DNA from: Ryuthela nishihirai
Lineage: Eukaryota; Arthropoda; Arachnida; Araneae; Heptathelidae
Assembly (NCBI GenBank): GCA_038380435.1
Contig: JAWZYU010000030.1
Span: forward strand, 62,941,817 to 63,005,816
Reading direction: 5' to 3'
DNA length: 64,000 nt
Position numbers and translations under genes: made by a program. This document shows, one piece after another, positions 46,357 to 56,598 of this stretch. How positions within the stretch are numbered: position 1 is the first letter of the stretch; each line of letters begins with the position of its first letter. The notes below the pieces were generated by a model. It was given only the letters and a program-made list of their open reading frames with translations, had not been told where the DNA came from and ran no database searches.

Positions 46357-47218
46357 GAGACCTACGATGCTCAATGGGCGTCGATTCTCGCTCCACTGAT
46401 CACCAGATTTGGAGGCCAGAGATGGGAGGCTGCATCCTCCTCCTCTGGAGATGCTCTCTCTCTCCAACTAGCTCATCATCGCCTCCATCGACGATGCGAA
46501 TTTACTCCCCCCCTCCCCTCTATCTAAGTCTCTGCAGGATTCCTTCTTCTCTGCCTAAACATCGCTCGCTCCCTGATGCAATCCGCTCTCCGCATCTCGC
46601 ACGTTTTCACCTGGTCGCCTTCGCATCCGGTTGTCGTGATTGCACAGACAGACGAAAATTCGGAGCCAAACCTGTTCTATCCTCGCCCCCCTCCCTCCTG
46701 CTCCCCCCTCCTCCTCTATCACTTCCATTCTTTCTCCTGCAGAGTGGAGGCTTCGGAGCGTGTTCTGCATGAGACGTTGCCTCTGGTGCTCCTCACCCAT
46801 CACCTCTCGGGCTTCCCACACATATCTCCATCTCCATCGCTCATTTCTCTCTCCCAGCCAGAACCGTAATTAGCAAATCGCACGCAAAAATCTTTCACTC
46901 TTTTTCTTCTTCTCCCGCTTCTTTGCACTTAATGTTCTTTTCCTTTTCTTCCTTTCTTTCCTAATCTCTACTGCCAGATCTCCATCTAGCAATTCATCTA
47001 TGTCATCCCCCCCCCCCTCCTCTTTCCTACCTAATCTTATCTCTCGCTCTTTTTCGAACCTTCTCTTCAGCGCTCGCCACTTCTTCAGCTTTTCCTTCGG
47101 GCTTTTCCTAATACCTAATCCTGATTACAGAGAGAAATCTTCTTCGCTTTCTTTTTGGGTGATGCTCTCACACGTCTCGCTTTGCTAAATGAGTCAAAAG
47201 CCCAAAATAGGGTGCGGC
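46357..47218. other. Unassigned CT-rich spacer
   Basis: Plus strand is strongly pyrimidine-rich (46400-47100), with a C run near 47006-47015. Open frames with P, S and L runs reflect this composition, and no domain is recognised. Part of it (46555-46830) is richer in GC and CpG and could be exonic, without proof. Confidence 0.4.
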
Positions 47219-48210
47219 TTTTAGAAATGGGTCGAGGCCCATTATTGAGTGAAGCTTTCCCAGATGGGTCGAGGTACAACATTGGGGTGAGGCCTTCCCA
47301 GATGGGTCGAAACCCAATGTTGGCCTTTAGCAAATGGTTTTTAACCCAATGATGATTGTAGGTCCTTTAGGGAATGATTCGCGATCCAAATGTGTCTCTG
47401 TAGCCTTTCCAAACTGGAAAGGCGCTGGAGGAAGAGGAAGAGACGGAGTTTGCAAATAAAGGATGGAGGGGATGTATATTAGGAATAGATGTACAGTCAC
47501 ACAAAAAAGTATCCGAAGACTATGGTTGATTACAGAATTCAGGAAAAATATCTGGAACGTGTACAGCAACTGTACACGCTCCAGTTACCGTTCACAGCAA
47601 ACTGGAGCGTGTGCTCCAGTTTGCTGTGAACCCACACAATTTCCGTGAGTGAGCCCACACGATCTAATATGCTGTGAATTTAACCGCAACCGCTCCAGTT
47701 TGCTGTGAACGGTAACTGCACACGCTCAATATTTCTGTGAGTGGGCCCACACGATCCAGGTCTTTGTGAGCCCACACGATCCAATGTGCTGTGAACATTA
47801 ACCGCAACCGCTCCAGTTTGCTGTGAACGGTAACTGCACATGCTCCATGTTCATTGCATTATATATTCATACGCATTATATATATTTAATAAAGGTATCC
47901 GAACCTATGGTTGTTACAGAATTCAGAAAGAATATCTGGCAAACATTTTTTTTTTGTTTTGAAATTAGTGACCTGGCAACCTTCGTGTCACGTGACACGA
48001 AGGTTGCCAGATCACTAATTTCTAAAAAAATCGTTGCCAGATATTTTTTTCTGAATTCTGTAATCAACCATAGTGTTCGGATACTTTTTTAAGCGACTGT
48101 ATTTTTATTTCTCTCTGTAGCAACCCAATGGTGGATTTTGGAAAATGGGTCTCCACCCAATACGAATCTCTGGCCTTTGCTAAGTGGGTCGCAACCCCAA
48201 AAGTGGATCT
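47219..48210. repeat. Degenerate GGGTCGAGGCCCAATG-type repeat interrupted by MITE-T copy 13
   Basis: Variants of AAATGGGTCGAGGCCCA and AGATGGGTCGAAACCCAATG recur at about 47-bp spacing at 47226-47420, and resume after the MITE (GAAAATGGGTCTCCACCCAA, AAGTGGGTCGCAACCCC) up to about 48205. Old, mutated array. Confidence 0.5.
47492..48101 (+). mobile_element. MITE-T copy 13
   Basis: TACAGTCACACAAAAAAGTA to TTTTTTAAGCGACTGTA. Its first unit is shortened and the second complete, in minus sense. The right block contains TTTTTTTGTTTTGAAATTAG, the inverse of the odd tract in copy 12. Confidence 0.9.
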
Positions 48211-48454
48211 CCGTTCTTACCACACGAGTCAGGAAGTTGGATCTCGTGCTATCCCGAAACGGTTCGTCCTGTTTAGAGTAATTAAAACGTAAAAGTATTG
48301 AAATAAAAGCAAGCCGAATGCATGCAGAAACATCGAAACACGAACCTTAAATGGACTGTGCCTTTATTAGCTCGTTCGAAAAAGTAAACAACGATACATT
48401 TTTTTTTTCACTCTGTCGTCTGTCCGTCATCAGATATTCATCTATTTTTATTTT

Positions 48455-48660
48455 AAGAAATGAATAAAAAATTATTTTTTATTTGTGCGAGAACTAATGA
48501 AACATTACGATTTCTATTTTATTCTCTCATCCCTTCAATAGTTTCAATTTCTACCGTTAGAGGGTGCTGATGTCGAACTGCGAAAAACTTCATTCTGACT
48601 GAAAACGATCATTTCCATATTCGCAAGACACGAATTGTTGTTCTTCTATTCGCACTTGTC
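48455..48660 (+). repeat. Dispersed repeat R, copy 1
   Basis: Shares with 58262-58470 a colinear series: ATAGTTTCAA, TTTC-ACCGTTAGAGG-TGCTGA, TCGAAC-AACTTCATTCT and a terminal CATTTC-ATATTCG stretch. The two copies are strongly diverged. Class unknown. Confidence 0.5.
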
Positions 48661-48684
48661 GCGAGTCCCTCGTTCTGTCTCTAT

Positions 48685-48897
48685 TGAGATTTTCTCCGCC
48701 CCGGAGAAAGGGGATAACAATGGGAAGGCCATCGTCCGCAACAGGTGACGTCAAAGTTCATCTTCGTCATCACTTTAAACAAAACGCTGGATAGAGATCA
48801 CAAGAGGCTGCGATCTATCTACTAACAGCTGTCTAAGGGACGTCTCTTCTTCCGTTCAATTCTAAGTCCTTGGGGATTCTTGTGACTTTTATCAGAT
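48685..48897 (+). mobile_element. SINE-A relic
   Basis: Very diverged plus-strand body: GAGATTTTCTCCGCCCC, AACGCTGGATAGAGATCACAA, ACTAACAGCTGTC, GTCCTTGGGGATTCTTGTGA. The order matches SINE-A from just after the head to the tail. Confidence 0.55.
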
Positions 48898-48925
48898 TAT
48901 ATTCAAATAGAATTCTTATCGGTGG

Positions 48926-49778
48926 TACAGTCGCTCAAAAAAGTATCCGAACACTACGGTTGATTACGGAATTCTGGAAAAATATCTGGCAACGATTTTT
49001 TTTTTAGGAATTAGTGATCTGGCAACCTTCGTGTCACCTGATTACAGGATTCAGGAAAAAATATCTGGAGCGTGTACAGCAACTGTACACGCTCCAGTTA
49101 CCGTTCACAGCAAACTGGAGCGTGTGCAGTAACTGTACACGCTCCAGTTTGCTGTGAACGGTAACTGCACACGCTCAATATTTCCGTGAGTGAGCCCACA
49201 CGATCCAGGTCTTTGTGAGTTCACACGATCCAATGTGCTGTGAACATTAACCGCAACCGCTCCAGTTTGCTGTGAACGGTAACTGCACACGTTCAATATT
49301 TCCGTGAGTGAGCCCACACGATCTAGGTCTTTGTGAGCGCACACGATCCAATGTGCTGTGAACATTAACCGCAACCGCTCCAGTTTGTTGTGAACGGTAA
49401 CTGCACACGCTCAATATTTCCGTGAGTGAGCCCACACGATCTAGGTCTTTGTGAGCTCACACGATCCAATGTGCTGTGAACATTAACCGCAACCGCTCCA
49501 GTTTGCCATGAACGGTAACTGCACACGCTCCATATTCATTGCATTTTATATTCATACGCATATTATATATTAAAGAAGTATCCGAACACCATGATTGATT
49601 ACAGAATTCAGAAAAAATATCTGGCAACGATTTTTTTAAGAAATTAGTGATCTGGCAACCTTCGTGTCACGTGACATGAAGTACGATCACTAATTTCTAA
49701 AAAAAAATCGTTGCCAGATATTTTTTTCTAAATTCCGTAATCAACCGTAGTGTTCGGATACTTTTTTGAGCGACTGTA
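48926..49778 (+). mobile_element. MITE-T copy 14, both termini present
   Basis: TACAGTCGCTC to GAGCGACTGTA. It has a perfect hairpin GGAGCGTGTACAG-CAA-CTGTACACGCTCC near 49065-49093, then about three and a half 118-bp units in minus sense, the AT-rich joint and the inner hairpin block. Confidence 0.92.
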
Positions 49779-50728
49779 AAACAACAATGAGTCCTCCCCA
49801 AGTCAGAAATTCTTTTTAGCTCACAATTGAAGAAATGGTTTTGTCGGTTGGTAAATTCAGTTGGTTTTTTAATATTTTTTATTTTCACCCAGAGAAAGTC
49901 ATTTTTTGAGCAGTGTCAGCCTTTGATCATCCATAAATCATTAGTGATGAGTTTCCAACTTCCTAACTCATCCTTTTGCTTCGGGAGCATTTAATCTTTA
50001 TTGGCTTCGCGATAAAGCAGTCGCTGATGATAAGTGAGGAGCTTATAATGAGAAGAAGGAAACGAATCTCTTTTTGATTCGGCAAGTTTTTCGACCTAGG
50101 GATGTTCCTTTTGATGAAGAGGAATGCTAGAGTGCGAAAGGAAGAGGACTCGTCGATTTAGAGATGGGGGGGAGAGGGGGATGGAAATTGCCATTAACAG
50201 TGATAAGAGATGCTGATGTTGGATGTGATCATTAACTTCAAATTGATAAAGGGAAATCGCTGATAAGAATGGAGGATGGGGATCTGTCTCTGAGTCACGA
50301 CTCGAGGAGGAAACGTGCGATGATTGCGGAGGCATTTGAAACAGATTCTTCGCCTTCAAAGGGACGATCATGATTGCCGAAGATGGCGAAACGCACGAGG
50401 GGTTTGCTGAGCAAATATCATTTTTCGTGTTAGTGAATTTCCGGGGAGTCGTAAGTGATCTTGAAGAATAAGAAGTAGGGGAAAAGGTAAAGGGGGGATA
50501 TCTGGGAGCAATGTTGATATCAAGGTGGCTCTAATTGCAAATTATGTAAGTAGTGAAAGTGGAGGGGATAAACATTTGGGAAGGGAGGAGCGCCTTCGTG
50601 TCGAAAGGATGCGAGAAAATCAATTTGGAGAAAAAGGAGAGAAATGTGCAGAAGAGGAGGAAATGGGGAGGGGGGGGGGAAATGGAGGATTTTGGAAAAG
50701 AAGAATTGCTAGATAGCATTCAGAAGAT
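49779..50728. other. Unassigned, GA-rich on the right
   Basis: No gene recognised. G run at 50671-50678. A minus frame of 91 codons (50096-50371) has no motif. Confidence 0.45.
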
Positions 50729-51053
50729 GGGTTGTTTTGCCTCTGAGCGGCACTTTTTTGCACACAATGGGCTAAATGGCCAGGTCACTGGGGCCCCGAG
50801 AAGGTTGGGGGAGGGGACCCGTTGGAATAGCTGTTGGGTAGCCTCCCGTCAAGGCCATCCAGTCTGTTCTTAAACGTGCACAGGGTATGGCTCTCTCGCA
50901 CACGGCTTAACGTCCCATCCGACGGACGGCGGCCTTTCCAAGCCCATCGGTGTCCCATATTATATTATGTCCCATTATATCGGGTAGGGCGGGGATTTTT
51001 GCGGAGATAAATCTCGACGCTGGTCTAGACGGGACTCGAACCCGGAAACTGCA
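50729..51053 (-). mobile_element. SINE-A copy, diverged
   Basis: Minus copy with internal losses (CACTGGGGCCCCGAGAAGG) and an inserted ATATTATATTATGTCCCATT. The head ends early after GACTCGAACCCGGAAACTGC. Confidence 0.8.
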
Positions 51054-51523
51054 TGTCATGATCAGATGACCTTTGCCATGCCAAACAGTTCACCATCTGC
51101 AGAGTACTCACCAATAACATGCAGGTCGCTTGGAAAAAGGGCGAGAAGAAAACTGCAAGCATCATCTGTGCCTAAGGGGGTCAGTTCCACAAGCCGTTGA
51201 CAGTTGGGAGCAACGTATCACAGCTGCTTGGCAGTGGCTAACAGAGGTCACGTGAGCGGAAGTGATCAGAGTGGGAGAAGAAAGAAATAAGACGGCAGGT
51301 TGCAACCTTGAGGGAGAAAAGGGGTCAGAGGGACTAGGAGTCGCAGCCAAGAGGACAGTGGAGGAAGTACGCTTGGCTCGGAGAGAAGGAGCGCATTGTC
51401 TTTGTGGAGGAACGGCGTCAATAACTGCCGAAGCTCGTAGCATCCTGTTAGCAGGAAGCGTTTTGTGTGTTATATGCTGGATGTATTAGTCTGTAGTATT
51501 AAATATCGGTTAAGTTTACCCAG
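51054..51523. other. Unassigned, gene-like composition
   Basis: Balanced composition, with open frames on both strands (plus 51262-51489, minus 51162-51443) but no domain. It may be a relic of an unidentified mobile element. Confidence 0.35.
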
Positions 51524-51973
51524 TACAGTCGCTCAAAAAAATATCCGAACACTACGGTTGATTACAGAATTCAGAAAAATATCTGGCAACGATTTTTTTA
51601 AAAATTAGTGATCTGGCAACCTTCGTGTCACGTGATTACAGAATTCAGGAAAAATATCTGGAGCGTGTACAGCAACTGTACACGCTCCAGTTTGCTGTGA
51701 ACGGTAACTGCACACGCTCAATATTTCCGTGAGTGAGCCCACACGATCTAGCTCTTTGTGAGCTCACACGATCCAATGTGCTGTGAACATTAACCGCAAC
51801 CGCTCCAGTTTGCTGTGAACGGTAACTGCACACGCTCCATATTCATTGCATTCGTGTCACGTGACACGAAGCTTGCCAGATCCTAATTCCTAAAAAAGAA
51901 AATTATTGCCAGATATTTTTTCTGAATTCTGTAATCAACCATGGTGTTCGGATGTTTTTCTCACCGACTTGTA
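51524..51973 (+). mobile_element. MITE-T copy 15
   Basis: TACAGTCGCTC start and degraded right end CACCGACTTGTA. One 118-bp unit. The AT-rich joint is deleted so that ATTCATTGCATTCGTGTCACG joins core to hairpin. Confidence 0.85.
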
Positions 51974-52507
51974 CAGTCTTTTATTTATGCATTTCTTGAG
52001 TCAATAGGAAAGGAGTAATAGCGCAGTGCACCATCTCACCCTTCTGGGTATTCAATTATACGGAAAATAAATAATTATTATTATAATTTTTAAGAATTAA
52101 AACTTTTTGGGGTTTCGAAATATTTCTGCGCGCGCACATGGTGTCGCGAGTTAGGAAAGCTCTTCTGCGATTGGCCCATTCGTCTCGATGATTTTAGTCC
52201 GTCCATTTGTACGAGACGCTCCTTTCTTCCACCTCAGCTCTCGGTTATCTTTTTGCCCCCTATTCCCCCCCCCCCCCCCCCGTGACTGAAAACATCGAAA
52301 GCTAAGAAGAGAGCATTCCGGATTTTCTCGAAGCGCTAAACTCCTCCCTTCGCAAGCTCTAAGTTTGCATTCGACAAGATCAAACGAGATCTGCTTTTAA
52401 ACTCTGTCAGTTGAGCTTTGTGCTTCGCGATTCCTTTGTTCCTGGCGAATGCTGACGACAAAAATTCTTTCTTCGTCCCAATAACGGCAGTCATGCGCCC
52501 GCCATTA

Positions 52508-52521
52508 GTAACCATGGCAAC
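52508..52521. promoter_or_regulatory. RFX X-box
   Basis: GTAACCATGGCAAC is a full X-box with both RFX half-sites and an AT spacer; its complement reads GTTGCCATGGTTAC. A further half-site, GTTGCC, follows at 52530. In animals such sites lie just upstream of ciliary genes. Function here is inferred. Confidence 0.5.
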
Positions 52522-52648
52522 CGTTTCTCGTTGCCAGCCGCGAAAACGTAACGTTTAAGTACGTGCCGCTCGAGAAGAATAAATTTTGCAACGCGCCGGG
52601 TGTTAGGTGTTGCCTTGACATGATACTTCCTGTACGAGTGTCGCTTTT

Positions 52649-52662
52649 CCGCTAGGAGGCGC
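52649..52662 (+). promoter_or_regulatory. CTCF-like core
   Basis: CCGCTAGGAGGCGC agrees with the core of the CTCF consensus. It lies about 130 bp from the X-box. Binding is inferred only. Confidence 0.35.
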
Positions 52663-53036
52663 TTCAATGGGGGAAAATACTCTCGCCTGCACATGGCCTA
52701 GTGGTCGGCACTTGTGGCGATCTTTCTCGTCGCCGTTTTACGAAGGCGTTTTCAAGAAAACCAAGCCTTTCATTCTTAATACTTACTGTAATGAGGGAAT
52801 AGAATTGCTTGTTCCGACAGAATGCAGCGAAAATTAAAACAGCGGAAGGAAAATGAAGGAACTCTTACGAGCTTTTGAGTGAGGAATATTTGCATGAACG
52901 TTTCGTGGGGTGAAAGTGGCGCCTTCTTTTGATTGAAAGTTGTTTCTGCGAGGAACGCGAGAATAATTATTAAAAATGTCACAATGGATTTTAAAATAAC
53001 CACACTTTTTTAATTCGATTGTTGTTTTTATTTTAT

Positions 53037-53129
53037 TGGATGGTTTTATCTCTGAGTGGCGCTTTTGTTGGCCACATTAGGCTAACTGGCAGGTCACAAG
53101 GACCCTAAAGGCTCAGTGGAGTTTGAGGA
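53037..53129 (-). mobile_element. SINE-A tail fragment
   Basis: TTATCTCTGAGTGGCGCTTT through AAGGCTCAGTGGAG matches the 3' part of SINE-A in minus orientation, and stops where MITE core sequence begins (GGATCGTGTGAGCTCAC). Confidence 0.65.
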
Positions 53130-54066
53130 AGTGGATCGTGTGAGCTCACAAAGACCTAGATCGTGTGTATAGACTCACAGAAATATTGAGTGTGTGCAGT
53201 TACCGTTCACAGCAAACTGGAGCGTGTGCAGTAACTGCACACGTTGTAACTGTACAGTAACTGTACAATTGCTGTACACGCTCCAGATATTTTTCCTGAA
53301 TTCTATAATCACGTGACACGAAGGTTGCCAGATCACTAATTCCTAAAAAAATCGTTGCCACTCACAGAAATATTGAGCGTGTGCAGTTACCGTTCACAGC
53401 TGTTAGGAAACTGACAGGTGTACAGCGTGTTCTTTACAGTGCACACGGTATATATTTCGTGTGCTCGGAACCATGGCTGACATTCCAACCGATGGATGAT
53501 GGCTTTTCCAAGCTCATCAGTGCCAACGTTATCACCGAAGCAACACACAATGATTATTTTTTTACACGAAGGTTGCCAGATCACTAATTTCTAAAAATCG
53601 TTGCCAGATATTTTTTTCTGAATTCTGTAATCAACCATAGTGTTCGGATACTTTTTTTAATATATATAATGTGTATGAATATATAATGCAATGAATATGG
53701 AGCGTGTGCAATTACCGTTCACAGCAAACTGGAGCGGTTGCAGTTAATGTTTACAGCACATTGGATCGTGTGAGCTCACAAAGACCTAGATCGTGTGGGT
53801 TCACTCACGGAAATATTGAGCGTGTGCAGTTACCGTTCACAACAAACTGGAGCGTGTGTAGTATCTGCACACGCTCCAGTTTGCTGTGAACGGTAACTGG
53901 AGCGTGTACAGTTGCTGTACACGCTCCAGATATCTTTCCTGAATTCTGTAATCACGTGACATGAAGGTTGCCAGATCACTAATTCCTAAAAAAAATATTT
54001 GCCAGATATTTTTTTCTGAATTCTGTAATTAACCATAATGTTCGGATACTTTTTTCAGCGAGTGTA
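53130..54066 (+). mobile_element. MITE-T copy 16, mosaic with SINE-A insert
   Basis: Two MITE segments flank a diverged SINE-A body piece (about 53398-53530, minus; TGTTCTTTACAGTGCACACGG, GATGGCTTTTCCAAGC). The left junction lies in a shared CAGC (MITE GTTCACAGC, SINE CAGCTGTT). The right segment has a normal arrangement ending TTTTTTCAGCGAGTGTA. The left MITE terminus is missing. Confidence 0.75.
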
Positions 54067-54808
54067 CGTATGTTTTTCGATGTTTTTCGTTTGACTATTC
54101 TTGCTCCAAATTTTGCCCTGCATGACAGCCACATTAGTTTTAATTTTCGTTCCACAATAATAGCACATCAGCAATTTCATAAACCACACTAATTAAAATG
54201 CAAAACATTGTGTGAAAATTATTTACAAAGTTTAAAGAATAGGCTCTTTACCTATTACTTACTGAATAAAAAAAAAACTTATTTGCTGCAACAAACCATT
54301 TCCCTTTCGTTTACTAAACTGTTGGGTTTAATTTTGAAAGCGAATCGCTTCGGTGAATAATTTGCCTTTTATTAACAGCCGAGAAAATCGACCGCTTGGT
54401 GTCGCTGCAGAGGACAGCGGTATTGCCATTCGTTACGTCTTAAATTAGCACCATATTTTATTCCAGCAGGCGATTTCTTCAGCCGATCTGACACAGTTGT
54501 ACAGTGACGCATGTGGGAAAAAATCAAGCTGCTGTCATTTCTAAAAGCACCAGTACCTGGCCCAGTTCCAGGAGAAAGCCGCAGCGGCTGTTGGAGCTCA
54601 GGTACTGATGCAATCTGCAAACGTTTCATCTCGCTCTCTGCGAACAAAAAATTCTTCCTTTTCCTCGATATTCTCCCGAGTTGTTTTGGAAATGCGCCAA
54701 ACTTCACTAAAACTTAATGAAACGGCGTTAGCAGATGACAACCCTAGTGCAGGGTCATCGGTCACAGCCTCCAGCAAATTACAGAAATACTAAATTCTGT
54801 TAATTTAA
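54067..54808. other. Unassigned
   Basis: Open frames on both strands around 54372-54793 have no recognised domain; the minus frame of 111 codons is the longest. No splice context was convincing. Confidence 0.4.
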
Positions 54809-55066
54809 TACAGTGATAAAATTGCGCTTATGACAGATGACAAAATTCAGGAAAAATATCTGGCAACGATTTTTTTTTAGAAATTAGTGATCTGGCAACC
54901 TTCGTGTCACGTGATTACAGAATTCAGGAAAAATATCTGGAGCGTGTACAACAACTGTACACGCTCCAGTTACCGTTCACAGCAAACTGGAGCGTGTGAC
55001 TGAAACTGGAGCGTGTCAATATTTCCGTGAGTGAGCCCACACGATCTAGGTCTTTGTGAGCTCACA
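54809..55066 (+). mobile_element. MITE-T copy 17, decayed left part
   Basis: A worn left terminus (TACAGTGATAAAATTGCGC), then the regular left arm, a hairpin and a partial 118-bp unit that stops at GTGAGCTCACATACA. Confidence 0.75.
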
Positions 55067-55394
55067 TACACACAAAAAAAGAACTCCCACTGGTTGAGAC
55101 GAAAAAAAGGGATTTTTTTTCCCAGTTAGCTGAAATATTTTACCACTTAGGAGAGAAAATTAATCTTCTCAAAAAAAAGCGGGTGGGGGGAACTCTTCTG
55201 AGATCTTGGCAGAAAAATATGTGGAATGGGAAACAAAAAATCATCCTCTGCTCTCTGGTTCATGATGAATGATGATTGGTTCGCTCACTCGCGTGACCTG
55301 TGCAAGAGCGCACCCTGGCAAAATTTCTCGAAAGAATCGAAGAAAATTCTGCGCTAAGGAACATTGTCGTTTGGAAGTTCTTTCTCCAGACGAG
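55067..55394. other. Unassigned
   Basis: No gene or repeat recognised. Confidence 0.45.
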
Positions 55395-55924
55395 TTGGGT
55401 TGTTTTACCTCTGAGCGGTACTTTTTTGCACACCATGGGCTAAATGGCCAGGTCACAAGGACCCCGAAGGCTCAGAGAAGGTTGGGGGAGGGGACCCATT
55501 GGAACAGATGTTGGGAGACAGATGGTAGCCTCCCGTCAAGGCCATCCAGCGTGTTCTTTAACGTTGGGTTGTTTTACCTCTGAGCGGCACTTTTTTGCAC
55601 ACCATGGGCTAAATGGCCAGGTCACAAGAACCCCGAAAGTTCAGAGGAGGTTGGGGGAGGGGACCCACTGGAACAGCTATTGGGAGACAGATGGTAGCCT
55701 CCCGTCAAGGCCATCCAGCGTGTTCTTTAACGTGCACAGGGCATGACTCTCCCACACACGGGACCACGGCTTAACATCCCATCCGACGGTCGGCGGCCTT
55801 TCCAAGCCCATCGGTGTCCCCTACTGACCGTGGGAAGGGCGGAGAGTTTTGCGGAGATAAATCTCAACGCTGACCCAGCTGGGACTCGAACTTGGGAACT
55901 GCAAATTACGAACCTGGCGCGCTT
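55395..55924 (-). mobile_element. SINE-A dimer, locus 3
   Basis: Partial module 55395-55563, then a longer module 55564-55924, in minus orientation. The junction TTCTTTAACGTTGGGTTG is identical to locus 1. The tRNA head is cut after CTGGCGCGC, a typical 5' truncation. Flanks TCCAGACGAGTT (left) and TTCAGAGAAGTT (right) share 9 of 12 bases, a possible worn target duplication. Confidence 0.87.
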
Positions 55925-56598
55925 CAGAGAAGTTTGTGAAATGATTCTTTTGAATTTCGAAGACAAAGGGGAACAACGTAAAAGCATCGTCTGCTGTTAA
56001 GTGTTCCTTCCGCCAAAACTCTTTAAATATTCATCGAATATTGTGCGAAAATCGAGATTTGGAGAGTTTTCAGTTGGATCATCAGTTTATCTCTGGTGGC
56101 ACTTTTTTTTAGCAAAAAATTCATTTCGAAAGCTGGAGAGCTTTGAATGGGGTTTTTTCATTCACATGAACCTACAAGTATGTTCCTATATATATATATA
56201 TCAGAGAGTAAATACTATGGGCGCTGACTCCATTTGGAAAATATGAACAATAATGAAAAGAATTGCATTAACAAGGGTATAAGAATATGAATATAAAGTT
56301 ATGCGAATACACAGAAAGTGAAAAAAAATGGCAGTTCAATTTATAAAAATTGTGATTAGAAGCAAATGGCAGAATTGAAAATCCAAAGCAGTGAAGTATC
56401 TTTGAACAGACGATACAACTGAAACACTTTTTTTAAAACGAGGATTGTTAGAAGAAGTGATCTCTTCCTCTGGGAGATCGTCCGCATCTCTTCCCATTCG
56501 AGAAATTAGGAAAAAATATCTGTTATCCCTTCTTTTGAAAGGAGTACATGGCGGTTGATATCTGTTTCTGGTACTGATTGAGTACCACCCTGGAATTG
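55925..56598. other. Unassigned
   Basis: TA microsatellite near 56188-56201. No gene recognised. Confidence 0.45.

Larger units (their letters stand above)
45657..48108. repeat. Inverted duplication bracketed by MITE-T copies 12 and 13
   Basis: Seventy bases after copy 12 (46287-46356) are the inverse of seventy bases before copy 13 (47422-47491), with about 3 mismatches. On the outer sides both share ATAAAAATACAGTCGCTTA. A spacer of about 1065 bp lies between. The 118-bp cores of the two MITEs point the same way although their ends and flanks are inverted. Confidence 0.8.
51974..53036. other. Unassigned, promoter-like segment within
   Basis: 52120-52690 is richer in CpG than its surroundings and carries the X-box and CTCF-like sites listed separately. 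A C run lies at 52265-52281. No start exon could be identified. 52780-53036 is AT-rich. Confidence 0.4.

Noticed and set aside
46095..46869. Overlapping proline/serine-rich frames near 46.1-46.9 kb
   Set aside because: The first part is MITE sequence and the rest is a pyrimidine-rich strand. Composition alone explains the frames.
52686..52715. A-box-like TGGCCTAGTGGTCGGC suggesting a tRNA or SINE head
   Set aside because: No B box within the expected distance downstream and no cloverleaf.
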